Shown: positions 1-10,776 of the stretch, one piece after another
Layout of the letters: each line of letters begins with the position of its first letter
Numbering within the stretch: the first letter of the stretch is position 1
Origin: Aminobacter ciceronei
Lineage (GTDB): Bacteria > Pseudomonadota > Alphaproteobacteria > Rhizobiales > Rhizobiaceae
DNA length: 64,000 nucleotides
Direction: 5' to 3'
Assembly (NCBI RefSeq): GCF_014138625.1
Contig: NZ_JACJHY010000016.1
Span: forward strand, 62,001-126,000
Program-made: the position numbers and the translations under genes
The notes under the pieces: generated by a model
Database searches by the model: none
What the model was told of the DNA's origin: nothing
Seen by the model: only the letters and a program-made list of their open reading frames with translations

Positions 1-310
1 TCGCGCATGTGGCCAGGTGCGTTGCAAATCCACCATTAAGCGTGGCGCGAATTGAAAGCACCCTGTCAGTTCCGCACGAGGTGAGCAGGCCAATTTCCTT
101 GTCGCGCATGTCGTCGAGCGCGATGCCGATCATGCGATGGTCGATCTCTCCGGGGATGGCTTGACCGTTCGCTTCGATAAACCGTCCGCAGACGACTGCC
201 TGTGCACCTTTTGCAGGATAGGCGTCGAGCTGCTCGAGGTTCACGACTTCGCTACGAACGACATGGCTGTCAGGACCGCATGAGCCGGCCGACGAACATT
301 GGAGACGGAA
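1..310 (-). pseudogene. SorC-family sugar-binding regulator, C-terminal remnant (cut by window edge)
   Basis: A minus-strand frame is open from a TGA near 447 to the left edge. From about 310 down, its translation resembles the C-terminal sensor domain of SorC/DeoR-type sugar regulators: a GSCGPDSHVVRSE stretch, then GAQAVVCGRFIEANGQ, then IDHRMIGIALDDMR and a final ATLNGGFATHL. The N-terminal helix-turn-helix that should precede this domain is missing, because the DNA between 310 and the rhaD stop at 463 encodes nothing recognisable in this frame. I therefore read it as a 5'-truncated gene, although the 3' end lies outside the window. The family call rests on remembered motif order only, and a divergent intact short protein cannot be excluded. 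Confidence 0.5.
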
Positions 311-462
311 AATGCCCGACTGAAATCGACGATGACCTGCTGCCAGGCGGCAGGTCACAACTCCGGTCATCCGACCGCAGTCAAACCCCCCACGAAACCG
401 GGAGCCGGCAGGTGCTGACTTTTTTGCCGCCCTTTTGCCGGCTCAGGGAATTCTAACGAGCA

Positions 463-2565
<2,103 letters not shown>

Positions 2566-2799
2566 GTCGGATTCCTCCCGGCGCGAGATCGGGCGCCGCT
2601 CTCGTTTGCCCGTAAAATCAGGCCAAGCCATGCGGTTTGTCAATCGCAAAAAGATTGAAGTTGATCATTGTGCGGCGCATCATGATCTAGTTGCAGCGCG
2701 ATATGAGTTATTTTCGTCACAATTCGCTTGCGCATCGACTGGATTTGCGTAAGTTAGCTCATGGCACTGCCTTTTCGCGAAGCCATGGGAGGTGTTTTC
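2566..2799. promoter_or_regulatory. Divergent rhaD / rhaR control region with inverted repeat
   Basis: This 234-bp non-coding region lies between the two divergent starts. It contains an exact inverted repeat, GATCAT at 2663-2668 and ATGATC at 2682-2687. The half-sites are 19 bp apart, about two helical turns, as expected for a dimeric or tetrameric DeoR regulator. It is the most symmetric element of the spacer, so I propose it as a RhaR operator. A TTGACA hexamer lies at the rhaD side, but I see no convincing -10 partner. Confidence 0.35.
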
Positions 2800-3576
2800 G
2801 TGAACGACCTGGTCCGCCAGCGACAGATCGTCGAGCTTTTGCGCGACCGGCCCTTTGCGTCGGTGCGTGATCTGCAAGAGCATCTAGGCGTTTCCGCAGC
2901 CACCGTGCGGCGTGACATCGACAAGATCGACGAGGCCGGCGGTGCCCGCAAGGTCTATGGCGGCATCTCGGCACTTGATGGCGCGGCGCAAGGCACGGCC
3001 TTTGCGCGGCCTTATGACGAGAACCGTGATCTGGCCGTCGAGCCCAAGCGCCTGATCGCCGAACTGGCCGCGACCATGGTTGCGGACGGAGACGCGGTCA
3101 TCGTCAACGGCGGTTCGACTTGCTTCCATCTCGGCGTCAAGCTGGCCGACCGCAATGTCCGCCTGTTCACCAACTCCATGCCTTTGGCGGGTTATCTCGG
3201 CGAGCACGGCAAGTGCAGCCTGACATTGGCGGGCGGCGAATTGCATCGCGAGCCAAGGGTCATCTATTCGCCGTCGCAGCCGATCAATTTCTATGCCTCC
3301 AAGTTCTTCCTCGGCGCGCAGGGCATAAGCCCGGACGGCCTGCTCGAATCGCATCCGCTGATGGTGCGCTCGATCCAGGAGCTCAGTCACAACGCCGACC
3401 AGATCGTCGTCCTCGCCGACAGCCGCAAGTTCACTATCCATGCGCGCAACGTCGCCCTGCCGCTGACACGGCTGGCCATGGTCATCACCGATGACGGCCT
3501 GTCTGACCAGCATGCCAAGATGCTCGAGGGCGCGGGTATCGCACTGCGCATCGCGTCCAACGGGGGCGGGGCATGA
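2800..3576 (+). CDS. rhaR: DeoR-family rhamnose operon regulator RhaR
   Basis: A 258-residue DeoR regulator. The N-terminal helix-turn-helix reads QRQIVELLRDRPFASVRDLQ and then GVSAATVRRDIDKI. The C-terminal sugar-phosphate sensor has NGGSTCFHLG and LAGGELHR, both typical of DeoRC domains. I chose GTG 2800 because GGGAGGT lies 7 bp upstream; an in-frame ATG at 2761 would add 13 residues and has no visible ribosome site. The stop overlaps the next gene by ATGA. Its position at the head of the operon and divergent to rhaD matches rhizobial RhaR. The effector is presumably a rhamnose pathway intermediate, by analogy. Confidence 0.85.
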   Translation: MNDLVRQRQIVELLRDRPFASVRDLQEHLGVSAATVRRDIDKIDEAGGARKVYGGISALDGAAQGTAFARPYDENRDLAVEPKRLIAELAATMVADGDAVIVNGGSTCFHLGVKLADRNVRLFTNSMPLAGYLGEHGKCSLTLAGGELHREPRVIYSPSQPINFYASKFFLGAQGISPDGLLESHPLMVRSIQELSHNADQIVVLADSRKFTIHARNVALPLTRLAMVITDDGLSDQHAKMLEGAGIALRIASNGGGA

Positions 3577-4982
3577 GCGGGGCGCTGGCGGTCTTCGATC
3601 TCGGCAAGACGAACTCCAAGCTGTTCGTGTTCTCGCCCGATGGCACGCTGCTCGACGAACGCCGCACCAAGCCGGACTGGCATAGTTATCGCGGAAAGAG
3701 CGTGCTCGACGACGAGCGCCTGTTTTCCTGGATGAACCATGAGCTGGCCGAGGTTGCAGCGGCCCATGACGTGACCCGGATGATGGTCTCCGCTCACGGA
3801 TGCGCTTTTGCGCTGGTGCGCGGCAATGAGCTGCTGCATCCGATCCTGGACTATGAGCAGGAACTGCCGGAGGCGATTGCCGGCAAGATCGACCCGATCC
3901 TGCCAGACTTCTCCGAGACCTACACGCCCTGGCTGCCGCTGGGTTTCTCCATCGCCCGTCATATCTACTGGCTTGAGGTCGAAGAACCCGAAGCGTTCGC
4001 CTCCACGGAGGCGATCCTGTGCTATCCGCAATATTGGGTCTGGCGCTTCAGCGGGCGCAAGCTTTCCGAATGGTCCTATCTCGGTGCGCACAGCCAGCTT
4101 TGGGCACCGCTCGAGCGAGACTACAGCTCGCTGGTCGAGCGGCTCGGCTGGCGTGATCGCTTCCCCGCGATAGCGCCGGCAGGTGCGATCGTCGGAGAGG
4201 CCAGCGTCACCATGGCGGATGGCAGCACCCGGGCGATCGCCGTGCATAACGGCGTGCATGATTCCAACGCGGCGCTGGCCTATTACCGCATGACCGGGCT
4301 GCACGACTTCACGCTGGTTTCGACCGGCACCTGGGTCATCATCATCAATCTCGACTGTCCGCTCGGCGCGCTCGACCAGGAGCGCGACATGATCGCCAAT
4401 GTGACGGTCAATGGTGAACCGGCGCCGTCGCTGCGCTTCATGGGCGGGCGCGAATACGACCTCATCAGCGGCAACTGGAACAAGTCGATCTCACAGGTCG
4501 CAGTCGAGCACGTGATGGAGCGTGGCATCTTCGCCATACCGTCATGGGCGGCCGGCGGACCTTTCCCCGAGACGAAGGGACATATCGTCGGCGGCGACGT
4601 CAGCGGCGAGGAGAGGGCGGCGGTCGCCGCACTCTATGTCGCCATGATGACCGACCTGTCGCTCGACCTGATCAAGTCGGAAAATCTCCTGGTCATCGAC
4701 GGTGGCCTGGCGAAGATCGACCTGTTCACCGCCATGCTGGCGCAATTACGCCCGACGCAGACGGTCGTGCGTTCGATGATGAGCGAAGGGTCGGCAACGG
4801 GCGCCGCGGCACTGGCCTTCAAGGCGCTTGGCCTGAAGCCGTTCGGAGACGAGACCGTGCCGGTGTCGGCGAGCCAGATTCCCGGTCTCGACACTTACCG
4901 CGCTCGCTGGCGCGAACTGGCCGACGGCGCGCGCGCCGCTGCCAGGGCGGCAAGGCCTGATGCGAAGGAGGCGAGCCGATGA
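3573..4982 (+). CDS. rhaK: FGGY-family carbohydrate kinase, probable rhamnulokinase RhaK
   Basis: A 469-residue FGGY kinase in the middle of the rhamnose operon, expected to phosphorylate L-rhamnulose. The N-terminal phosphate loop is FDLGKTNSKLFVF. The second-domain nucleotide motif is LVSTGTWVIII and a late ATP motif is MSEGSATGAAAL. In Rhizobium leguminosarum a kinase of this locus is needed for rhamnose transport as well as catabolism, which fits its placement just before the ABC genes. It overlaps rhaR and rhaT by ATGA at each end. A second FGGY kinase lies at 10777, so which of the two is the true rhamnulokinase cannot be settled from sequence; operon position favours this one. Confidence 0.7.
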   Translation: MSGALAVFDLGKTNSKLFVFSPDGTLLDERRTKPDWHSYRGKSVLDDERLFSWMNHELAEVAAAHDVTRMMVSAHGCAFALVRGNELLHPILDYEQELPEAIAGKIDPILPDFSETYTPWLPLGFSIARHIYWLEVEEPEAFASTEAILCYPQYWVWRFSGRKLSEWSYLGAHSQLWAPLERDYSSLVERLGWRDRFPAIAPAGAIVGEASVTMADGSTRAIAVHNGVHDSNAALAYYRMTGLHDFTLVSTGTWVIIINLDCPLGALDQERDMIANVTVNGEPAPSLRFMGGREYDLISGNWNKSISQVAVEHVMERGIFAIPSWAAGGPFPETKGHIVGGDVSGEERAAVAALYVAMMTDLSLDLIKSENLLVIDGGLAKIDLFTAMLAQLRPTQTVVRSMMSEGSATGAAALAFKALGLKPFGDETVPVSASQIPGLDTYRARWRELADGARAAARAARPDAKEASR

Positions 4983-6493
4983 GCAATTCGACCGCCTATG
5001 TCAGCCTCACCGACATGTCCAAGTCCTTCGGCGGCGTGAAGGTGCTGAAGGACGTCAGCTTCGACGTCCGCCCCGGCGAGGTGCATGCGCTGCTGGGCGA
5101 AAACGGCGCCGGCAAGTCGACTTTGATCAAGATGATGTCCGGCCTCTATACGCCCGACGCCGGCACCATCACCGTCGACGGCAGGGAGTTGAAATTCTCC
5201 ACGACGCGCGACGCCGGCGCGGCGGGCATTGCCACCGTCTACCAGGAGCTGCTTTTGTTCCCCGAGCTGTCGGTGGCGGAAAACGTCTTCCTCGGCAACT
5301 ATCCGCGCACGGCCACGGGCATCATCGACTGGGCCGAGGTGCGCCGCCGTACCCGCGATCTGCTCGACCAGCTCGACACATTCGACCTCGACGTCGACAC
5401 CAAGGTTCTGAGCCTGTCGGTCGCCCAGCGCCAGCGCGTCGAGATCGCCAAGGCGCTGAGCAAGAATGCCCGCATCCTGATCATGGACGAGCCGACCGCG
5501 TCGCTGGTCGAGTCCGATGTCCAGCGGCTTATGGCGGTCGTCAGGCAGTTGCGCGAACGTGGAGTCGGCATCGTTTATGTCAGCCATCGCATGCCCGAGA
5601 TCTTTGCGCTCGCCGATCGCGTGACCGTGCTGCGCGACGGCGCCCATGTCGCCACCAGGGACATCGGCGAGGTCGACGAGAACCAGCTCGTGTCGATGAT
5701 GGTCGGCCGCTCGATCGAAAGCCTGTTCCCGAAAGCGCAAGCCAGCATCGGCGGCACCGTGCTTCGGGTGACGAAGCTCAATCACGGCCGTCATGTGCGC
5801 GACATCTCGTTTGCTTTGAGGCGCGGCGAAATCCTCGGCATTGCCGGTCTGGTCGGCAGCGGTCGAACCGAACTTGCACTGACCCTGTTCGGCATGACGC
5901 CGGCAACGTCGGGTGAGATCGAAATGGAAGGCAAGGCGGTGCGCATCGGATCGCCACGCCAGGCGCGCGATCTGGGCATCGCCTATGTGCCGGAGGACCG
6001 GGGCCTGCAGGGTCTCGTCAAGGCCATGGCCATCCGCAAGAACGTCTCGATGGCAACCATCGAGCGGCTGTCGTCGGGCATTTTCATCAAGGCCGGCGAG
6101 GAGGCACAGCGCGCGCTGGACGCGGTCAAGCGGCTCAGCATCCGCTGCCGCAACATCGGTCAGCCGGTCGGCGAACTCTCTGGCGGCAACCAGCAGAAGG
6201 TGGTCATCGCCAAATGGCTGGAGACCATGCCCAAGGTGCTGATCCTCGACGAACCGACGCGCGGCGTCGATGTCGGGGCCAAGGCCGAAATCCACACCAT
6301 CATGGGAGAGCTCGTGAAACAGGGCGTGGCCATCATCATGATTTCGAGCGAGCTGCCTGAGGTGCTCGGCATGAGCGACCGCGTGCTGGTGATCAGCGGC
6401 GGCCAGATCACCGGCGAGATCGACCGCGCCGACGCCACGCCCGAGCGCGTCGGCGCCGCCATGACCGCGCATCGCAGCGGGGAGGCGGCATGA
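4979..6493 (+). CDS. rhaT: Rhamnose ABC importer ATP-binding protein RhaT
   Basis: A 504-residue tandem ABC ATPase of the RbsA/XylG type, acting at the inner face of the membrane. Domain 1 has Walker [10 protein letters not shown], a degenerate signature ([15 protein letters not shown]) and Walker [11 protein letters not shown]. Domain 2 has the altered P-loop GLVGSGRTE usual for this family, the signature [10 protein letters not shown] and Walker [17 protein letters not shown]. The asymmetric pair of sites is normal for carbohydrate type 2 importers. It overlaps both the kinase and rhaP by 4 bp, so it is translationally coupled. The rhamnose specificity is inferred from the operon. Confidence 0.9.
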   Translation: MSNSTAYVSLTDMSKSFGGVKVLKDVSFDVRPGEVHALLGENGAGKSTLIKMMSGLYTPDAGTITVDGRELKFSTTRDAGAAGIATVYQELLLFPELSVAENVFLGNYPRTATGIIDWAEVRRRTRDLLDQLDTFDLDVDTKVLSLSVAQRQRVEIAKALSKNARILIMDEPTASLVESDVQRLMAVVRQLRERGVGIVYVSHRMPEIFALADRVTVLRDGAHVATRDIGEVDENQLVSMMVGRSIESLFPKAQASIGGTVLRVTKLNHGRHVRDISFALRRGEILGIAGLVGSGRTELALTLFGMTPATSGEIEMEGKAVRIGSPRQARDLGIAYVPEDRGLQGLVKAMAIRKNVSMATIERLSSGIFIKAGEEAQRALDAVKRLSIRCRNIGQPVGELSGGNQQKVVIAKWLETMPKVLILDEPTRGVDVGAKAEIHTIMGELVKQGVAIIMISSELPEVLGMSDRVLVISGGQITGEIDRADATPERVGAAMTAHRSGEAA

Positions 6494-7494
6494 TGACGAC
6501 GACAGTCGAAGCGACCGCCCGCTCACGCACGGCCCCTCAGCGCCCCGGCTTCTTCAAGCGGCTTTTCGCCGAGTACGGCCAGGAGATTGTGGTGCTTGCC
6601 GCCATCGTCATGCTGTTCGCCATAGTCACGATGGTCAATCCGCGCTTCATCAGCGCCAACAATTTGACCACCATCTTCTCCGGCAATGCCTATATCGCGG
6701 TTGCCGCCATCGGCATGGCGATGGTCATCGTCACCGGCAACATCGACGTTTCGGTCGGCGCGCTGATCGGCGTGCTCGCGACAATCTCGGGGTCGCTTGC
6801 GGTCGCGGGCTATCCGATCTGGTTCGCCTGGCTGGCGCCGGTGGTTGTCGGCATGGCGGTCAATGCCATCATCGGCATCCTCGTTGCTTATGCGAGGATA
6901 CCATCCATCGTCGTGACGCTCGGCGCGCTGTCCATTCTTCGCGGCGGCCTGATCAGCGTCACCGGCGGCACCTGGATCACCGACCTGCCGCCCGACTACC
7001 TGATCGCCCAGAAGCAGATCTTCGGGCTGCCGGTGCCGCTGGTCTTCATGGTGGTGTTGACGCTGCTTGCTGCGTTCTGGATGCGCTACACCGCCTTCGG
7101 TCGCTCGCTCTATGCCATCGGCGGCAACGCCGAAGCGGCCCTTGCGACCGGCATTCCGATTGCGCGCCGAACCGTCGCCGTCTTCGTCATCCACGGCGCC
7201 TTTGCCGGTCTTGCAACAATCCTGTTCGCCACCCAGTTGCAGGTCATCCAGTCGACCGTACCACCGAATCTCGAGCTGACCGTCATCACAGCTGCCGTCA
7301 TTGGCGGCGTGTCGATCCTCGGTGGTTCGGGCACGGTGATCGGCTCGACGCTGGCGACCATCCTGTTCGCCACCATCGGATCGGCGCTGATCTTCGTCAA
7401 CGTCTCGGCCTACTGGCTGCGCGCCGTCATCGGCCTGCTGATCCTGGCAACCGTTTTGGCCGACATGCTGCGCCGTCGCGGCAGAGGGGCATGA
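6490..7494 (+). CDS. rhaP: Rhamnose ABC importer permease RhaP
   Basis: A 334-residue inner-membrane permease of the RbsC/BPD-transp-2 family with about eight to ten hydrophobic segments. Family landmarks are [12 protein letters not shown] and [19 protein letters not shown] near the C-terminus. An N-terminal cytoplasmic stretch of about 30 residues precedes the first membrane span. It starts at ATG 6490, overlapping rhaT by 4 bp; ATG 6493 is an equally possible start. It probably forms a heterodimer with RhaQ, encoded one base downstream. Confidence 0.9.
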   Translation: MMTTTVEATARSRTAPQRPGFFKRLFAEYGQEIVVLAAIVMLFAIVTMVNPRFISANNLTTIFSGNAYIAVAAIGMAMVIVTGNIDVSVGALIGVLATISGSLAVAGYPIWFAWLAPVVVGMAVNAIIGILVAYARIPSIVVTLGALSILRGGLISVTGGTWITDLPPDYLIAQKQIFGLPVPLVFMVVLTLLAAFWMRYTAFGRSLYAIGGNAEAALATGIPIARRTVAVFVIHGAFAGLATILFATQLQVIQSTVPPNLELTVITAAVIGGVSILGGSGTVIGSTLATILFATIGSALIFVNVSAYWLRAVIGLLILATVLADMLRRRGRGA

Positions 7495-7495
7495 G

Positions 7496-8443
7496 ATGAA
7501 GCTGAAATCCCTCATCCGTCACGAAACCTTCCTGGCCGTGCTGCTGGTCGTCGTCCTGATCGTGTTGTCGTTCCAGTCGGACCGCTTCTTCACCATCGAC
7601 AACCTGCTCAACCAGGGGCGGCTGATGACCGAGATCGGGCTGATCGCGATCGCCATGACCTTCGTCATCGCTACCGGCGGTATCGACCTGTCGGTTGGAT
7701 CGATCCTTGGCCTGACGGCGATCCTGACTGGCGTGTTCTGGCAGAATGTCGGCCTGCCGCTGCCGGTGGCGGCTACCGCCGCCATTGCAGCGGGAACCTT
7801 TGCCGGCTTCGTCAACGGGGTCATCATCACGCGCTTCCGCGTGCCACCGCTGATCGCCACGCTGGCCACGCTCGCGCTCTATCGCGGCCTCGCCGAGGGT
7901 ATCAGCCAGGCACGCTCGGTGCGCGGCTATCCCGAATGGTTCTACGTGCTGGGTCAGAAGGACGTGCTCGGCGTGCCGACGCAACTGTGGATCCTGCTGT
8001 TTGCGGCCGTCGTTGCCTCGGTCATCCTTGCCTATACGACATGGGGCCGCACGGTCTACGCGGTCGGTTCCAACGAGGTCGCCAGCCGTTTCTCCGGCCT
8101 GTCGGTCGAGAAGACCAAGTTGGCGCTCTACACCGCCTCGGGCTTTGCGGCTGCGGTGGCAGCCGTCATTTTCGTCTCCCGCGTCTCCACGACGCGCTCC
8201 GACATGGGCACAGGCATCGAGCTCGACGCCATCACCGCGGTGGTGCTTGGCGGTACTTCGATCTTCGGTGGGCGCGGAACGATCATCGGCACCATCATCG
8301 GACTTTGCCTGATCCAGGCGCTGAAGAACGGCCTGTCACTTGCCGGCATCAAGGGTGACGGCACGATCATGCTGATCGGCGCGGTACTTATACTGGCGAT
8401 CCTCGCCAGCAACCTCTTCGAGAGGAGCGGCACTCGAACCTAG
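7496..8443 (+). CDS. rhaQ: Rhamnose ABC importer permease RhaQ
   Basis: A 315-residue RbsC-type permease and partner of RhaP. It carries ATGGIDLSVGSILG and AVVLGGTSIFGGRGTIIGTIIG, the paired motifs of this family, and multiple hydrophobic spans. The start ATG 7496 follows the rhaP stop by one base. Two non-identical permeases fit a heterodimeric channel. It ends 58 bp before rhaS, whose own strong ribosome site suggests higher translation of the binding protein. Confidence 0.9.
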   Translation: MKLKSLIRHETFLAVLLVVVLIVLSFQSDRFFTIDNLLNQGRLMTEIGLIAIAMTFVIATGGIDLSVGSILGLTAILTGVFWQNVGLPLPVAATAAIAAGTFAGFVNGVIITRFRVPPLIATLATLALYRGLAEGISQARSVRGYPEWFYVLGQKDVLGVPTQLWILLFAAVVASVILAYTTWGRTVYAVGSNEVASRFSGLSVEKTKLALYTASGFAAAVAAVIFVSRVSTTRSDMGTGIELDAITAVVLGGTSIFGGRGTIIGTIIGLCLIQALKNGLSLAGIKGDGTIMLIGAVLILAILASNLFERSGTRT

Positions 8444-8501
8444 GGAGAGCAACGTCCTTCACTGCCGCTCTACAGTGTCCGGACGATCAATGGAGGATGG
8501 A

Positions 8502-9608
8502 ATGCGTAACGTAGTACTTTCCGCGCTCTTGGCCTTGTCGTTCTCGACAAGCCTCAGCAATGCCCAGTCTGTCTGGACGGGCGGCGACGACCTGCCGACC
8601 AACCCGCTGGCCTGCGACGCCACGCCGGCCACCGCTGCCGCCAAGCCTTATGATGGCGGCCAGCCGACCAACGCGCCCGACCGCAAAGGCAAGACAATCA
8701 AGGTCGTCGACGTGCCGAAACTGGTCGGCATCGGCTACTTCAACGCCACGTCCAAGGGCATTGCCGACGCCGCCAAGGAAATGGGCTCGATGGACGCCAA
8801 GACCGACGGTCCGTCCAAGGCCAATATCGACGACCAGATCACGCTGATCGACAACTACATCACCTCGGGCGTCGACGGCATCCTGTTCGCCGCCAACGAT
8901 CCGGTCGCCATCGCCCCCGTGCTGAAGAAGGCGCTCGGCGCCGGCATCAACGTCGTCGGCTACGACGCCAACTCGTCGCCTGACGCTCGCCAGTGGTTCG
9001 TCAACCAGGCCGAGTTCAACGGCATTGCCAAGGCGATGGTCGACTCGATGGCCGCCGAGATCGGCGATGAAGGTGCCTTCGCGATCGTCACCTCGACCTT
9101 CACCACGCCCAACCAGGCGCGCTGGATCGCCGAGATGGCAGCCTACCAGACCAAGTGCCATCCCAAGATGAAGTGGCTCGAGACGGTCGAGGCACAGGAA
9201 GACAATATCCTGTCCTTCAATCAGTCGAATACGCTCATCAACAAGTATGGCGACGAGTTGAAGGGCATCTTCGGCATGACCAGCGTGGCGACGCCGGCCG
9301 CCGCCGACGCCGTGACCCAGGCCAAGAAGTGCGGCAGCGTCGCCGTCGTCGGCCTCGCCACCCCGAATGCGATGAAGCCCTATGTCGGCGCCGGTTGCGT
9401 CAAGTCGGTGGTGCTGTGGAACCCGGTCGACCTCGGTTATGCCGCAGCCTACGTGCTGCGTGCGGTCGCCGACGGCACGCTGGCTCCCGGTGCGACCTCG
9501 GTGAAAGCCGGCAAGCTGGGCGATCTCTCGGTCATCAACGGCTCGGAAATTCTGCTCGGCGCACCGACCGTCTTCAACAAGGACAACATCGGCAACTTCG
9601 ACTTCTGA
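8502..9608 (+). CDS. rhaS: Rhamnose ABC importer substrate-binding protein RhaS
   Basis: A 368-residue periplasmic binding protein of the ribose/rhamnose type. A signal peptide (MRNVVLSALLALSFSTSLSNAQ) ends near residue 22. The mature protein has the LVGIGYFNATSKGIADAAKEMG opening strand and SGVDGILFAANDP. ATG 8502 is preceded by TGGAGG; an upstream in-frame start at 8475 would spoil the signal peptide. Unusually for such operons, rhaS follows rather than precedes its ATPase and permeases. A strong hairpin follows it at once. Confidence 0.9.
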   Translation: MRNVVLSALLALSFSTSLSNAQSVWTGGDDLPTNPLACDATPATAAAKPYDGGQPTNAPDRKGKTIKVVDVPKLVGIGYFNATSKGIADAAKEMGSMDAKTDGPSKANIDDQITLIDNYITSGVDGILFAANDPVAIAPVLKKALGAGINVVGYDANSSPDARQWFVNQAEFNGIAKAMVDSMAAEIGDEGAFAIVTSTFTTPNQARWIAEMAAYQTKCHPKMKWLETVEAQEDNILSFNQSNTLINKYGDELKGIFGMTSVATPAAADAVTQAKKCGSVAVVGLATPNAMKPYVGAGCVKSVVLWNPVDLGYAAAYVLRAVADGTLAPGATSVKAGKLGDLSVINGSEILLGAPTVFNKDNIGNFDF

Positions 9609-9619
9609 GATCGAAACGG

Positions 9620-9684
9620 GAGACGGCCATCCCCCCGGTCGTCTTCTGATTTCGGGGTTGGCCGGCAGTGCGCTGCCGGCCAAC
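9620..9684 (+). terminator. Two stem-loops after rhaS (attenuator or mRNA stabiliser)
   Basis: An AGACGGCC/GGTCGTCT stem (one G-T pair) at about 9621-9645 is followed by a perfect 12-bp stem at 9657-9684: GTTGGCCGGCAG, loop TGCG, then its exact complement. No T-run follows, so it is unlikely to be a full terminator. The position just after a binding-protein gene and inside an operon suggests 3'-end protection or partial attenuation. Confidence 0.6.
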
Positions 9685-9713
9685 TTCACCCCGCATTTGA
9701 AAGGACCGTCGCC

Positions 9714-10775
9714 ATGCCAGAAGCGGCCGGCTGGCAAGCCGAACTCGAACAGCTGAAAGCCGTCTCTGCCCGCATCGGCGGCGACCCGCTGCTGACGCAG
9801 GGCGCAGGCGGCAACACCTCGCTCAAGGTCGGCGGTACGCTCTGGATCAAGGCCTCCGGCACCTGGCTGGCGCATGCGCTGGAGCGCGACATCATGGTGC
9901 CGGTGGAAATGGCGCCATTGATCGCGGCCGTCGAGGCAATCGATCCCGCTGCCGAACAAGCGCATCAGTTCACCATCGCTGCTCTCAACAGCTCGGGCCT
10001 GCGCCCGTCCATCGAGACGACGGTGCATGCGCTGATGCCGCAGCGCGTGGTGCTGCACGTTCATTGCGTCGACACCATTGCGCAGGCCGTGCGCGATGAC
10101 TGCGTCCAACAGGTTGGCCCGCGCCTCGCCGGGTTGAACTGGGCTTGTGTGCCTTATGCGCGGCCGGGCTTGCCGCTGGCGCTCGCCATCTCGGAACATC
10201 GCGGCCAGAGGCCCGACGTGCTGATCCTTGGCAATCATGGTCTCGTCGTCGCGGCCGATACGGTGGCGGGGGCTGAGGCCTCGCTTGAGGATGTCAAGGC
10301 GAGGCTGCGGGTGGCACCGCGCAGCGCTCCTGCGCTCGATGCTGCTCGCCTCGCTCAACTCGCCGACGGTACGAATTATCGCCTTCCGTCGGCCGATGCC
10401 GCGCATGCCGCTGCGACCGACCCCGTGAGCCTCGACCTGGCGGCCAAGGGCAGCCTTTACCCGGACCACGTGATCTTCCTTGGAACCGGCTCAGTCATCG
10501 CCCGTGACGGAGAAGACGTCGCTGCAGTGGTCGCACGCTTGGGCACGTCGCCGGTCTCGATCCTGTTTCCCGGAACGGGTATGCTGATGCGCAGGGATGC
10601 GACGCCGGGCGCCGATGCTATGGCCCGCTGCCTCGCCGATGTCCTGGCACGCGTCCCGGACAATGCGCCGGTACGGGTGCTGACACCGGAAGAGCATCTG
10701 CAGCTGACCGACTGGGATGCCGAGAAATACCGGCAGGACCTCGCCCGCAAGGCCGCGGCCAAGAAGATCGCCTGA
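9714..10775 (+). CDS. Class II aldolase/adducin-family protein
   Basis: A 353-residue protein related to the aldolase half of RhaD. It has GAGGNTSLK near the N-terminus, the zinc-ligand pair in VLHVHCVDT, and ILGNHGLVV carrying the third His. The C-terminal region after about residue 210 resembles the tail of the RhaD aldolase domain, with the pattern LYPDHVIFLGTG followed by FPGTGM. It therefore looks like a stand-alone aldolase of the RhaD type without the dehydrogenase. It sits between rhaS and a second kinase. The substrate may be rhamnulose-1-phosphate or another ketose-1-phosphate; sequence alone does not decide. Confidence 0.78.
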   Translation: MPEAAGWQAELEQLKAVSARIGGDPLLTQGAGGNTSLKVGGTLWIKASGTWLAHALERDIMVPVEMAPLIAAVEAIDPAAEQAHQFTIAALNSSGLRPSIETTVHALMPQRVVLHVHCVDTIAQAVRDDCVQQVGPRLAGLNWACVPYARPGLPLALAISEHRGQRPDVLILGNHGLVVAADTVAGAEASLEDVKARLRVAPRSAPALDAARLAQLADGTNYRLPSADAAHAAATDPVSLDLAAKGSLYPDHVIFLGTGSVIARDGEDVAAVVARLGTSPVSILFPGTGMLMRRDATPGADAMARCLADVLARVPDNAPVRVLTPEEHLQLTDWDAEKYRQDLARKAAAKKIA

Positions 10776-10776
10776 G

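Noticed and set aside
2650-2799. Sigma-70 boxes for rhaD and rhaR
   Set aside because: A TTGACA hexamer is present on the rhaD side, but the -10 partners at 16 to 18 bp are poor. I report only the inverted repeat.
4895-6526. Long open frame of 543 codons antisense to rhaT
   Set aside because: Composition is rich in Asp, His, Arg and Gly with no domain, as expected for the complementary frame of a GC-rich ABC gene. The sense frame has all ABC motifs.
8487-10469. Minus-strand open frame of 660 codons across rhaS and the following aldolase
   Set aside because: It crosses two well-supported plus-strand genes and a perfect hairpin, shows no domain and lacks a ribosome site.
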